From the NCBI GenBank assembly GCA_030340625.1, contig JAOPHQ010002303.1, forward strand, positions 153,445 through 217,444: a DNA stretch of 64,000 nt. Reading direction: 5' to 3'. The notes under the pieces are model-generated. The model was given only the letters and a program-made list of their open reading frames with translations, was not told the origin of the DNA and made no database searches. Shown in pieces: positions 1 to 10,500 of the stretch. Made by a program: the position numbers and the translations under genes. Source of the stretch: Merluccius polli (taxonomy: Eukaryota; Chordata; Actinopteri; Gadiformes; Merlucciidae). The stretch's first letter is position 1. The number at the start of each line of letters is the position of its first letter.

Positions 1-12
1 TATGGGAACAGT

Positions 13-813
13 TAGTGCTGGGCGGTATACCGGTTCACACCGAATACCGGTGTGTATTTTCGTTACGGTATAAATTTTGAATATACCGGCATACCGGTGT
101 ATTTGATTACACAACGTTCGGACGGACCCTTTTCAATGTTGCGCAGTGCGCTTCTAAACACGCATGTTACGACAAGAGCGTATTCTCGGACGACTGCGAG
201 GCAAACCTAGGTTAGTGCTGGAGTTACGTTGCAGTGATGATGGATAGGATAGACATTGAGGAAAGTTCCGAACTCGAAGCTACAGAACAAGTAGAACATG
301 ACGACACAGAAGAACTTGTGCCAAAAAGAGGAACCGTGTCTGCTGTTTGGAGGTTTTTTGGTTTCAAAAAGACCGACGTCGACCAAACAACCATTTTATG
401 CAAGTGTTGTTTACAAGTCGAGCAGAGTATTTAATATCTCCCGTATGCCGGCGTTGCCAAGCAACGTGGCCATAGCGTCTTCATAGCGTCAACGTCTTTC
501 CTAGTGTAAATAAACACCTTTTAACCTCCACCCTCCAACCAATCAGAGTAATTCTGTTTTTAATGACTTCATCAAGTAACTTTCCATCAAGTAACTTTCC
601 GTGATCAACGATGTCGGTAAATGGGCTGTAAAATAGTCCATCCTAAGTCAATCTAGAGCAGTAATTCCTCTCTCAACCAGTAGAATATGTTGTGAACACC
701 TGATTATGCATGAAAACCGTGCAAAAAAAATACCGTGATATACCGTGAAACCGTTAGAATTTAGAAAAATACCGTGATATCAATTTTTGGTCATAGCCTA
801 CCGCCCAGCATTA
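13..813 (+). mobile_element. Internally deleted hAT transposon with 8-bp target duplication
   Basis: The element starts TAGTGCTGGGCGGTA and ends TACCGCCCAGCATTA, a terminal inverted repeat of about 15 bases with one mismatch. It is flanked by GGAACAGT at 5-12 and 814-821. The same target occurs once, uninterrupted, in the paralogous flanks near 14540 and 34104, so the pre-insertion site is directly visible. Eight-base target duplications and a BED-finger remnant place it in the hAT superfamily. It is too short to encode a full transposase and is non-autonomous. Confidence 0.88.
234..434 (+). pseudogene. BED zinc-finger remnant of a hAT (ZBED-type) transposase
   Basis: The 66-codon frame has an acidic N terminus followed by SAVWRFFGFKKTD and CKCC. 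This matches the first half of a BED finger (aromatic VW-x-FGF plus the CxxC pair). The distal His pair and the whole transposase body are missing. The frame stops just after the CxxC, where sequence related to 51880-52045 (opposite orientation) begins. BED fingers are DNA-binding domains at the N terminus of hAT transposases and domesticated ZBED proteins. Here it lies inside the transposon termini and cannot encode an active enzyme. Confidence 0.6.
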
Positions 814-1221
814 GGAACAGTCCCCCTTCCCTCCACAATCAAACAGGAAAACCCATCAATGCCGTCTCTCCACCACTCCCCAGAAATGCTGTTATATATA
901 TATAGGCTATAGGCCTATATACTGAATATAAGTTGTTTTTAATGAGTTCCCCTTCCTCAGCTCATAAAGCAGAAAAGTAAAAGCTGTCATCAAAGTTACT
1001 CCAGACTATTTCTGCTCCCTCTTTAAACCATACTTCACGCCAGGTAACTAATGCTGACTGGTGTTACAGTCCATGACATTTACCAACCAGACACTGTTCT
1101 TATATTATAATGAAACATACCATCCGGTTGGAAACTCCGGAAGACGGCAAAAAGTTACAACAATATATATAAATTTAAAAAATGGAGGACGGCAAAATAG
1201 CTTAGAACTTAGAACTTAGCA

Positions 1222-1290
1222 GCTAAGTTAGCCCATAGCTAGCCTAGTAGCTAAGTCTTAGCTACTAGGCTAGCTATGGGCTAACTTAGC
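1222..1290. repeat. Perfect 34-bp palindrome with 1-nt spacer
   Basis: The bases from GCTAAGTTAGCCC to 1255 are exactly mirrored by 1257-1290 around a single T. A further direct copy of the same motif follows to about 1320. The B and D copies of this flank (about 15427-15510 and 34872-34925) carry the motif only as direct repeats, so an inversion occurred in copy A. Confidence 0.9.
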
Positions 1291-1641
1291 TACTAGGCTA
1301 GCTATGGGCTAACTTAGCTACTGGGGATTGAAAGTCGTTGTAGTGAAATCCTTACTCCACTGATAGCGGTCTGCTGTTACACTGTCTCCTAACTAATGTA
1401 CTTATTGTAAGTCGCTTTGGACAAACGCGTCTGCTAAATGCCCGAAATGTCTAAAACATAACTTCATAACTGTTACATTGGTAATAAAGACACGTACTGC
1501 TTAGAAAGATAAACTAATACTTTACCTGCTGGTCCAGCGATGGTAATGAAGTGAAGCCCAGAGATCATCGATTAAACCAAACAACCAACGGGGGACATTA
1601 ATAAAAACGAGCTTATTGTTTAGGTTTAGGACACGTTAACG

Positions 1642-1649
1642 TGACGTCA
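1642..1649. promoter_or_regulatory. Palindromic CRE motif TGACGTCA
   Basis: A perfect cAMP-response-element motif. It is also present at 22620-22627 in another copy of the flank and mutated in the 15850 and 35270 copies. It lies in the flank upstream of where TNFRSF-like genes sit. Function is inferred from motif and partial conservation only. Confidence 0.35.
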
Positions 1650-1788
1650 CTCCTGCCACAGGTAGACTCACCTGTCTAGTGGGAGGAGCTTTCGTTATCA
1701 GGCGTCACGTGACTCCACTCCGGCCTCTGCGCAGTAGTGGGGGGTGGAGCCGCGGTGTCCAGGTCCCGCCCATCACACCCGCATTGCG

Positions 1789-1887
1789 AATCATGGCGAT
1801 ACGTCACTCAGAGCAGCTGTCAATCATGGCGATACGTCACTCAGAGCAGCTGTCAATCATGGCGATACGTCACTCAGAGCAGCTGTC
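1789..1887. repeat. Three exact 33-bp tandem copies with TACGTCAC and CAGCTG
   Basis: Three identical 33-base units run from AATCATGGCG to CAGCTGTC, with a partial fourth after 1888. Each contains a CRE-like TACGTCAC and an E-box CAGCTG. The open frame through them is a by-product of 33 being divisible by three. This may be a regulatory cluster or a simple minisatellite. Confidence 0.85.
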
Positions 1888-2078
1888 AATCATGACGTCT
1901 CACCCCCTTTTTATAGCATCGGATAACTCATTAAAACCAAACTTATCAGAAAAATGAACACTTGAACAAACATCCGCGTGATAAGAACTACATAAAATGA
2001 CAGAAACCAACTTTGGGAAAAATGTACTTGCCGTGTACTTTGCTGTTTTAGTTTGGCCCATGTCCCGTCCGCTAGCAT

Positions 2079-2245
2079 GGAGGAGGAGGAGGAGGAGGAG
2101 GAGGAGGAGGAGGAGGAGGTTTATTATGAGCTATACTGCAGCCAGCCGCCAGGGGGCAGCGAGAGAGAGGAGGCGGGAGGAGAGGGAGGGGGGAGGAGGA
2201 GGTTTATTATGAGCTATACTGCAGCCAGCCGCCAGGGGGCAGCGA
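2079..2245. repeat. GGA microsatellite and duplicated 49-bp segment
   Basis: A (GGA)n tract is followed by two near-identical copies of GGTTTATTATGAGCTATACT...CCAGGGGGCAGCGA (about 2113-2161 and 2197-2245) separated by a purine-rich stretch. The CCAGGGGGCAGC and GCCGTCCATCTTTATA wording is typical of dispersed fish repeats. No gene seen. Confidence 0.7.
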
Positions 2246-2565
2246 CGTGTTTTGATGCCGTCCATCTTTATATACACGCAGTCTATCGCTGCGTACTTTT
2301 TCTTCGTACTTTTAGTGCGCACTGCAGCTGTCCTTACAAAGTGCGTACTGTTGCATACAGTATGCATACAATTGCGACAAACTACAGGTGATTTCACTGA
2401 TTAGCACACCTGCAACAAGAGACATCTGTGCTCGCTCGGCGGCTCAGTCGCTGTGACGTATCTTCCGCTGCGCAGAGGATTGTGGGTCAGAATAGCCAGA
2501 AAAGCATCTCCAGAGCCCGTCTCCTTATTAGACATTCTCTGGTCTTACTTGTGGGTCCCCACAAT

Positions 2566-2771
2566 ATCCTAGATGATGATGTTCAGTTGGTCTGCCACTC
2601 TGGTCACTCTGGTAGGGAGGCTCAGACTCTCTGGTCCAATTAGTTTAAATGTTTTTAATCACAGCGATATAATTTGACTTGGTGTGAGTAAGTAACCCTT
2701 GCAACTCACTGGGTATAAATAAATGATCTATTACACATTTACAAAGTGAAATATATGAAATAAGAGCTTAG
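2566..2771 (-). repeat. Duplicate of 7301-7506, 3' part of the TNFRSF-like unit
   Basis: This 206-base stretch is almost identical to 7301-7506. On the minus strand it holds an exon-like block ending in CATCATCATCTAG. Similarity stops at GAGCTTA, which in the 7.5-kb copy is the splice donor of exon 6. It could be a downstream exon or 3' UTR of a receptor copy. Two frames are open for about 20 codons, so I do not assign a product. Confidence 0.6.
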
Positions 2772-5388
2772 CAATAGAAACCTGGTGTAATGCACTCTCC
2801 ATGTTCATGTCGGCGTAGCCATCATTTCAGAAGTGAGGGGGACAAATTGTTCAGGTCTATTGAGTGATTTATCATCCTCTCGCATTCAGTTGCACCTCTC
2901 CTTAGTGGCTAAAGAACCACATAACCACAAACAGCACAGCACCAGGGGACCGACTTTAGTTCTTTAAAATGATATACTATCAAAATCTAAAGTCAAAATC
3001 TAAAGCTGCCAAACTGTGGCTGAGTTGACACAGAATGACCCTCGAGCATCTACAGGGTAAGTAGCCGGATAATTAAGTGCCAAATGACAACACTGAACAC
3101 AAAAAGTTCTGTAAAACACCATTCCTGTTTCAAATTATCAGCACCAAAATGGAATGGAAGTGGCAAGGTAACAGGGTAATAAGCAACATAATTTAATGGC
3201 AAGAAATGACAAGTGAAAGTGACAACAATAAACATATCGACATGAAGATGTAGCTATTTTACATTTGCTGTCATCAACTGTGACAGCACAGATGTGCAAA
3301 ATTAATCAAGACGAAGACAAATGGTATGACCTATACCTGCTGCTTTTAAAACACAAATAATGCAGTAGTCAGATGTCTGAAAATAAAAAAATAATAAACA
3401 AAAAGTCTCTTTGAAATGAAATATAAATGACATCTTTAAACATCCATGTCAATTTCCCTTTTGAACTAAGGGAATCAAAGGCTACAGGCTCTCCTGATTA
3501 ACTATATTACAAAATAATATTTTCAGTTCTAGATTTCTTTTAGACCTAAGTAGAAACAATAATATAATAAAAATAAAATAATGGTTATATTAAATAAAAA
3601 GTAACAAAGTTTCTTTGTTGATCGTCTACAGTTAAATAACTGTGATGTTAATATTTGTGGCCCTTCTTTGGGCCTTGGGTGACGTCTGGCCACATTTGTT
3701 ATTCATTATTCAACGTTATGTAACTAGTAAGTTAGGGTCACCTGTGCACCTAGCAAGCGATTTAACATAGGTAACAGTTAACAATTGTTAACTAGCTTAA
3801 CTTGATATATTGACATCTATTAGTCAGTCATCATGTAGCTAAACAACAGCATTACTCAACTTACACGGTTTGTTTGGAAAAAACAAGGTAGGCTGCTGGT
3901 GTGGTGTATTCTTCTCGGCTGTCAGAATACTGGTCTGTGGATGATGAAATGATGGAGGTCCGCTCCCAAAAGTGTCTGAGTAAATACCTTTTTATTTAAC
4001 AGAGAACACAAGCGGGATGACATTCTATGCATCTGAATGGTGGCCGAATCTTCTCCCAATCTGAGTCCGAATCCCCCAATGGGGTCCGAAACTCCTCATC
4101 CTCTCTGATGCACACACTTCTTATAGGCCTGAGCCAGACCATATGGCGTGATGGTCAAGCAAGATGAAACAACACACCTAGACTGTTTAGATTTACTACA
4201 CCGTATCATAAACCATATGGAAACACAGTCTGAGGGCATCTTGTTGTTGTTTCAGCAGGCCAGGGTCAGGATTACCCCTAATAGCTTACTAGGAGACACA
4301 GGAATGTTCTCCCATGACAAAGCAGTATTCTACATATAAAGAATGAGTGAAATACAATGAATAAAAGAAAGAAGTAGAATATCCTGTAAATGTATATTTT
4401 ACGGATTAATAATAAGCATATGTATCAGCAGCTACACAGCCACACAAGGAGTAGAAATAAATGTATTTACCCGACCTGACCACAGGATGGCGGTACACAT
4501 AGTACACTGGGGCGGAAGTGCAACACTAGCCATTGTGCGTCATAGAGGTCACGCCTCCTGGTGAATGACTTCCGGCGGAAGTCACGAGCTCGGGAGAATC
4601 GTTCAGGCAGACCGCCAGAGGGACGCGCGGACGATTTCTCCACACGTGTGGCTTTTACAATACTCCCCATATGCTTGTTAGATTAAGATAACTAAACCTA
4701 AACAAATAAATGTGAGTGAAAAGCGTTCCTGTTGTCGGCGGCCTCCTTCCCTCGGGACACTAAACCCCAAATAGATCAGAAAATACACTACACTGGTTTG
4801 CTGAATATGCTTGAAACAGATCTGAATCAACGTCTGTGTGATTGAAACGGGTGGACTGGCCATCGGCCCGATGCACATTTTTGGGCAGCAGGGGCTAGCT
4901 CAAATTGTGGCATCGGCAGCTCGCAGTGGCATTTCCAGTGGCAGGTTGAGATGCCACGGCATCTTTCGCCGTTTATATGGCATTTCCGGTGGCAATCTAG
5001 GATGCCGCGGCATCTGCCGCTGTTTGAGTGGGTTGCCACCGGTTCACCGTAAGGTGCCGCGGCATCTTATGCCGTTTATGGGGTATAACGGTGGCAATCA
5101 AGGGCTGTGTCCGAAGTCACCCACTACTCGTATAGGTCTACTAGCAAACCATATACAACCAAACCAGTAATCTGTCGTATTTATAGTTTATAAATGTTAA
5201 CACGTGGCAATATCAGACTTGGTAGCATTTTCATGACCCTATTTGTGCATTTTTTTCAAGGTTTCTTTGATTATTACAATATTTGATTTATATTAGTCTG
5301 TTATGTTGCAGTGCCGAGGAAAGAAATTGGTGGTAGCCATGTTTTTTTGTATTTAAAATGCAATGTAAAATGACGCAAATCGCGCACC
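2772..5388. other. No gene; degenerate dispersed repeats
   Basis: AT-rich, with no credible exon. It lies between the two 206-base duplicates, so it is either an insertion or the body of a 4.7-kb tandem duplication. Positions 3890-4330 and 4455-4690 look like diverged transposon sequence. Positions 4837-5110 carry a degenerate repeat of GCCGCGGCATCT-like words alternating with GGTGGCAA, beginning with the common fish repeat wording GACTGGCCATCGG (4854). Confidence 0.5.
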
Positions 5389-5410
5389 CCCCCCCCCCCC
5401 CCCCCCCCCC
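5389..5410. repeat. Poly-C tract
   Basis: A run of 22 consecutive C residues just before the 63-bp minisatellite. Its length is likely to vary and may be mis-assembled. Confidence 0.9.
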
Positions 5411-5429
5411 GTCGACAATCACGCACCCG

Positions 5430-6778
5430 AAGTAACTTTGCTCCTCTTCAAAGTCACTTTGCTCCAACCCGGAGTCACACATCGACTCCACGGCATCACA
5501 TCACTCATCTTTGGAGTAACTTTGCTCCAACCCGGAGTCACATGTCTCCTCCACGGCATCACATCGCTCATCTTTGGAGTAACTTTGCTCCAACCCGGAG
5601 TCACATGTCTCCTCCACGGCATCACATCGCTCATCTTTGGAGTCACTTTGCTCCAACCCGGAGTCACACATCGACTCCACGGCATCACCGCTCATCTTTG
5701 GAGTCACTTTGCTCCAACCCGGAGTCACATGTCTCCTCCACGGCATCACATCGCTAATCTTTGGAGTCACTTTGCTCCAACCCGGAGTCACACATCGACT
5801 CCACGGCATCACATCGCTCATCTTTGGAGTCACTTTGCTCCAACCCGGAGTCACACATCGACTTCACGGCATCACATCGCTCATCTTTGGAGTCACTTTG
5901 CTCCAACCCGGAGTCACATGTCTCCTCCACGGCATCACATCGCTCATCTTTGGAGTCACTTTGCTCCAACCCGGAGTCACACATCGACTTCACGGCATCA
6001 CATCGCTCATCTTTGGAGTCACTTTGCTCCAACCCGGAGTCACATGTCTCCTCCACGGCATCACATCGCTCATCTTTGGAGTCACTTTGCTCCAACCCGG
6101 AGTCACATGTCTCCTCCACGGCATCACATCGCTCATCTTTGGAGTCACTTTGCTCCAACCCGGAGTCACATGTCTCCTCCACGGCATCACATCGCTAATC
6201 TTTGGAGTCACTTTGCTCCAACCCGGAGTCACACATCGACTCCACGGCATCACATCGCTCATCTTTGGAGTCACTTTGCTCCAACCCGGAGTCACATGTC
6301 TCCTCCACGGCATCACATCGCTCATCTTTGGAGTCACTTTGCTCCAACCCGGAGTCACGCATCGACTCCACGGCATCACATCGCTCATCTTTGGAGTCAC
6401 TTTGCTCCAACCCGGAGTCACACATCGACTCCACGGCATCACATCGCTCATCTTTGGAGTCACTTTGCTCCAACCCGGAGTCACACATCGACTCCACGGC
6501 ATCACATCGCTCATCTTTGGAGTCACTTTGCTCCAACCCGGAGTCACATGTCTCCTCCACGGCATCACATCGCTCATCTTTGGAGTCACTTTGCTCCAAC
6601 CCGGAGTCACATGTCTCCTCCACGGCATCACATCGCTCATCTTTGGAGTCACTTTGCTCCAACCCGGAGTCACATGTCTCCTCCATGGCATCACATCGCT
6701 CATCTTTGGAGTCACTTTGCTCCAACCCGGAGTCACATGTCTCCTCCACGGCGTCACATCGCTCATCTCCAGAGCAGA
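5430..6778. repeat. 63-bp minisatellite, about 21 copies, open in several frames
   Basis: Tandem 63-base units contain CTTTGCTCCAACCCGGAGTC and come in two main variants, ACACATCGACTCCACGG and ACATGTCTCCTCCACGG. Because 63 is 21 codons and the unit lacks stops, long frames run through on both strands. The most protein-like frame is on the minus strand: an acidic 21-residue repeat containing EETCDSGLEQSDSKD. On that strand a (GT)n tract ending GTGTAG precedes GAGATGG at about 6812, an acceptor-like context. In the phase that would follow exon 6 of the adjacent receptor gene it meets an early stop, so coding status is unproven. Confidence 0.85.
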
Positions 6779-6814
6779 CCTCAAGCAGCTGGCCTCCTCC
6801 TCCTTTTCCATCTC

Positions 6815-6926
<112 letters not shown>

Positions 6927-7500
6927 ACTTTATCAACTTTAACTGTTTATCTTCTCTTATACTGTTTAGACTCAAATTTCAGTTCAAATGTAAGTTTTAG
7001 TAGTTTTATTTATTTTTCCTTTAGTTACTTTATAAAACTTCGGGGAGCTATTTTGTTTATTTATTTGTTCATTAAAATGTTCAGTTAACGATATAAGAAA
7101 TGCTGCTGCGAGCTCCCTGCACTTTTAGTTTTAAGATAATGTTCTTATCTTATAATGTTGTCTTTGTACACCAAGATTTTCATTTTTACTGCAAATGTAT
7201 ATCAGTTCCAAATATGGGTTATCGGTCTCCTTGGTTACTAATAATCGGTATCGGTCCTGACAAAACCATATTGATTGACCCCTAGTATCTAATATAATAT
7301 CCTAGATGATGATGTTCAGTTGGTCTGCCACTCTGGTCACTCTGGTAGGGAGGCTCAGACTCTCTGGTCCAATTAGATTAAATGTTTTTAATCACAGTGA
7401 TATCATTTGACTTGGTGTGAGTAAGTAACCCTTGCAACTCACTGGGTATAAATAAATTATCTATTACACATTTACAAAGTGAAATATATAAAATAAGAGC

Positions 7501-10500
7501 TTACCAATTAATTTTGAACTCTCTTCTGAGCTCTCCACCTTGGTTTGTTTCTTCAATAAAATAAAAATGTAAATAAAATATGAACATTGGGTTAATTACA
7601 GGGTGCATCATCTAATAACTCCACCACTGCCAGTTAGGTTCACATATTATTGAATTCTGTCAAACCAGTAATAACACATACCTGTCTTTTACGACTCCAT
7701 GCTGTATGGGTAAACAATACAGTAACATGTCAGGACACTATCACTCAGCACAGCCATTATACATGTTAGTTTAATGTAACCATGACACGTGTTAGTTTAA
7801 TGTAGCCATGATACATGTTAGTTTCATGTAACCATGATACATGTTAGTTTAATGTAACCATGATACATGTTAGTTTCATGTAACCATGATACATGTTAGT
7901 GTAATGTAACCATGATACATGTTAGTTTCATGTAACCATGATACATGTTAGTGTAATGTAACCATGATACATGTTAGTTTCATGTAACCATGATACATGT
8001 TAGTTTAATGTAACCATGATACATGTTAGTTTCATGTAACCATGATACATGTTAGTTTCATGTAGCCATGATACATGTTAGTTTAATGTAACCATGATAC
8101 ATGTTAGTTTAATGTAACCATGATACATGTTAGTTTAATGTAACCATGATACATGTTAGTTTAATGTAACCATGATACATGTTAGTTTAATGTAACCATG
8201 ATACATGTTAGTTTAATGTACCTATGATACATGTTAGTTTAATGTAACCATGATACATGTTAGTTTAATTTAAACATGATACATGTTAGTTTAATGTAAC
8301 CATGATACATGTTAGTTTAATGTACCTATGATACATGTTAGTTTAATGTAACCATGATACATGTTAGTTTAATTTAAACATGATACATGTTAGTTTAATG
8401 TAACCATGATACATGTTAGTTTAATTTAAACATGATACATGTTAGTTTAATGTAACCATGATACATGTTAGTTTCATGTAACCATGATACATGTTAGTTT
8501 AATTTAAACATGATACATGTTAGTTTAATGTAACCATGATACATGTTAGTTTAATTTAAACATGATACATGTTAGTTTAATGTAACCATGATACGTGTTA
8601 GTTTAATGTAACCATGATACGTGTTAGTTTAATGTAACCATGATACGTGTTAGTTTAATGTAACCATGATACGTGTTAGTTTAATGTAACCATGATACGT
8701 GTTAGTTTAATGTAACCATGATACGTGTTAGTTTAATGTAACCATGATACGTGTTAGTTTAATGTAACCATGATACGTGTTAGTTTAATGTAACCATGAT
8801 ACGTGTTAGTTTAATGTAACCATGATACGTGTTAGTTTAATGTAACCATGATACGTGTTAGTTTAATGTAACCATGATACGTGTTAGTTTAATGTAACCA
8901 TGATACGTGTTAGTTTAATGTAATCATGATACGTGTTAGTTTAATAAAACCATGATACGTGTTAGTTTAATGTAACCATGATACATGTTAGTTTAATGTA
9001 ACCATGATACATGTTAGTTTAATATAACCATGATACATGTTAGTTTAATGTAACCATGATACATGTTAGTTTAATGTAACCATGATACATGTTAGTTTAA
9101 TGTAACCATGATACGTGTTAGTTTAATGTAACCACGATACGTGTTAGTTTAATGTCACCACGATACATGTTAGTTTAATGTCACCACGATACATGTTAGT
9201 TTAATGTAACCACGATACATGTTAGTTTAATATAAACATGATACATGTTAGTTTAATATAAACATGATACATGTTAATTTAATGTAACCATGATACATGT
9301 TAGTTTAATACAAACATGATACATGTTAGTTTAATACAAACATGATACGTGTTAGTTTAATGTAACCACGATACGTGTTAGTTTAATGTAACCACGATAC
9401 GTGTTAGTTTAATGTAACCACGATACATGTTAGTTTAATGTAACCACGATACATGTTAGTTTCATGTAACCACGATACATGTTAGTTTCATGTAACCATG
9501 ATACATGTTAGTTTCATGTAACCATGATACATGTTAGTTTCATGTAACCATGATACATGTTAGTTTCCTGTAACCATGATACATGTTAGTTTCATGTAAC
9601 CATGATACATGTTAGTTTCATGTAACCATGATACATGTTAGTTTAATACAAACATGATACATGTTAGTTTAATGTAACCATGATACATGTTAGTTTAATG
9701 TAACCATGATACATGTTAGTTTAATGTAACCATGATACATGTTAGTTTAATGTACCTATGATACATGTTAGTTTAATGTAACCATGATACATGTTAGTTT
9801 AATTTAAACATGATACATGTTAGTTTAATGTAACCATGATACATGTTAGTTTAATTTAAACATGATACATGTTAGTTTAATGTAACCATGATACATGTTA
9901 GTTTCATGTAACCATGATACATGTTAGTTTAATTTAAACATGATACATGTTAGTTTAATGTAACCATGATACATGTTAGTTTAATTTAAACATGATACAT
10001 GTTAGTTTAATGTAACCATGATACATGTTAGTTTAATGTAACCATGATACGTGTTAGTTTAATGTAACCATGATACGTGTTAGTTTAATGTAACCATGAT
10101 ACGTGTTAGTTTAATGTAACCATGATACGTGTTAGTTTAATGTAACCATGATACGTGTTAGTTTAATGTAACCATGATACGTGTTAGTTTAATGTAACCA
10201 TGATACGTGTTAGTTTAATGTAACCATGATACGTGTTAGTTTAATGTAACCATGATACGTGTTAGTTTAATGTAACCATGATACGTGTTAGTTTAATGTA
10301 ACCATGATACGTGTTAGTTTAATGTAATCATGATACGTGTTAGTTTAATAAAACCATGATACGTGTTAGTTTAATGTAACCATGATACATGTTAGTTTAA
10401 TGTAACCATGATACATGTTAGTTTAATATAACCATGATACATGTTAGTTTAATGTAACCATGATACATGTTAGTTTAATGTAACCATGATACATGTTAGT

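Larger units (their letters stand above)
1..1690. repeat. Upstream-flank segment, copy A of a tandem duplication
   Basis: This stretch is interrupted by the hAT element at 13-813. It is recognisably the same sequence as 14537-15910 and 34096-35340, and its end matches 22085-22690. Shared landmarks include the CCCCCTTCCCTCCACAATC segment, the GCTAGCTATGGGCTAACTTA direct repeats, the tail TAAGTCGCTTTGGACAAACG typical of L2/V-SINE 3' ends (near 1400-1440), and a CCTGCTGGTCCAGCGATGG block near 1527. In the other copies this segment lies 5' of a TNFRSF14-like gene, so a further gene copy probably lies left of the window. No coding exon is visible in it apart from the BED remnant inside the transposon. 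Confidence 0.8.

Noticed and set aside
1679..1957. 92-codon frame with IMAIRHSEQLS repeats
   Set aside because: Made by three copies of a 33-base repeat in a flank with CRE/E-box motifs; no protein features.
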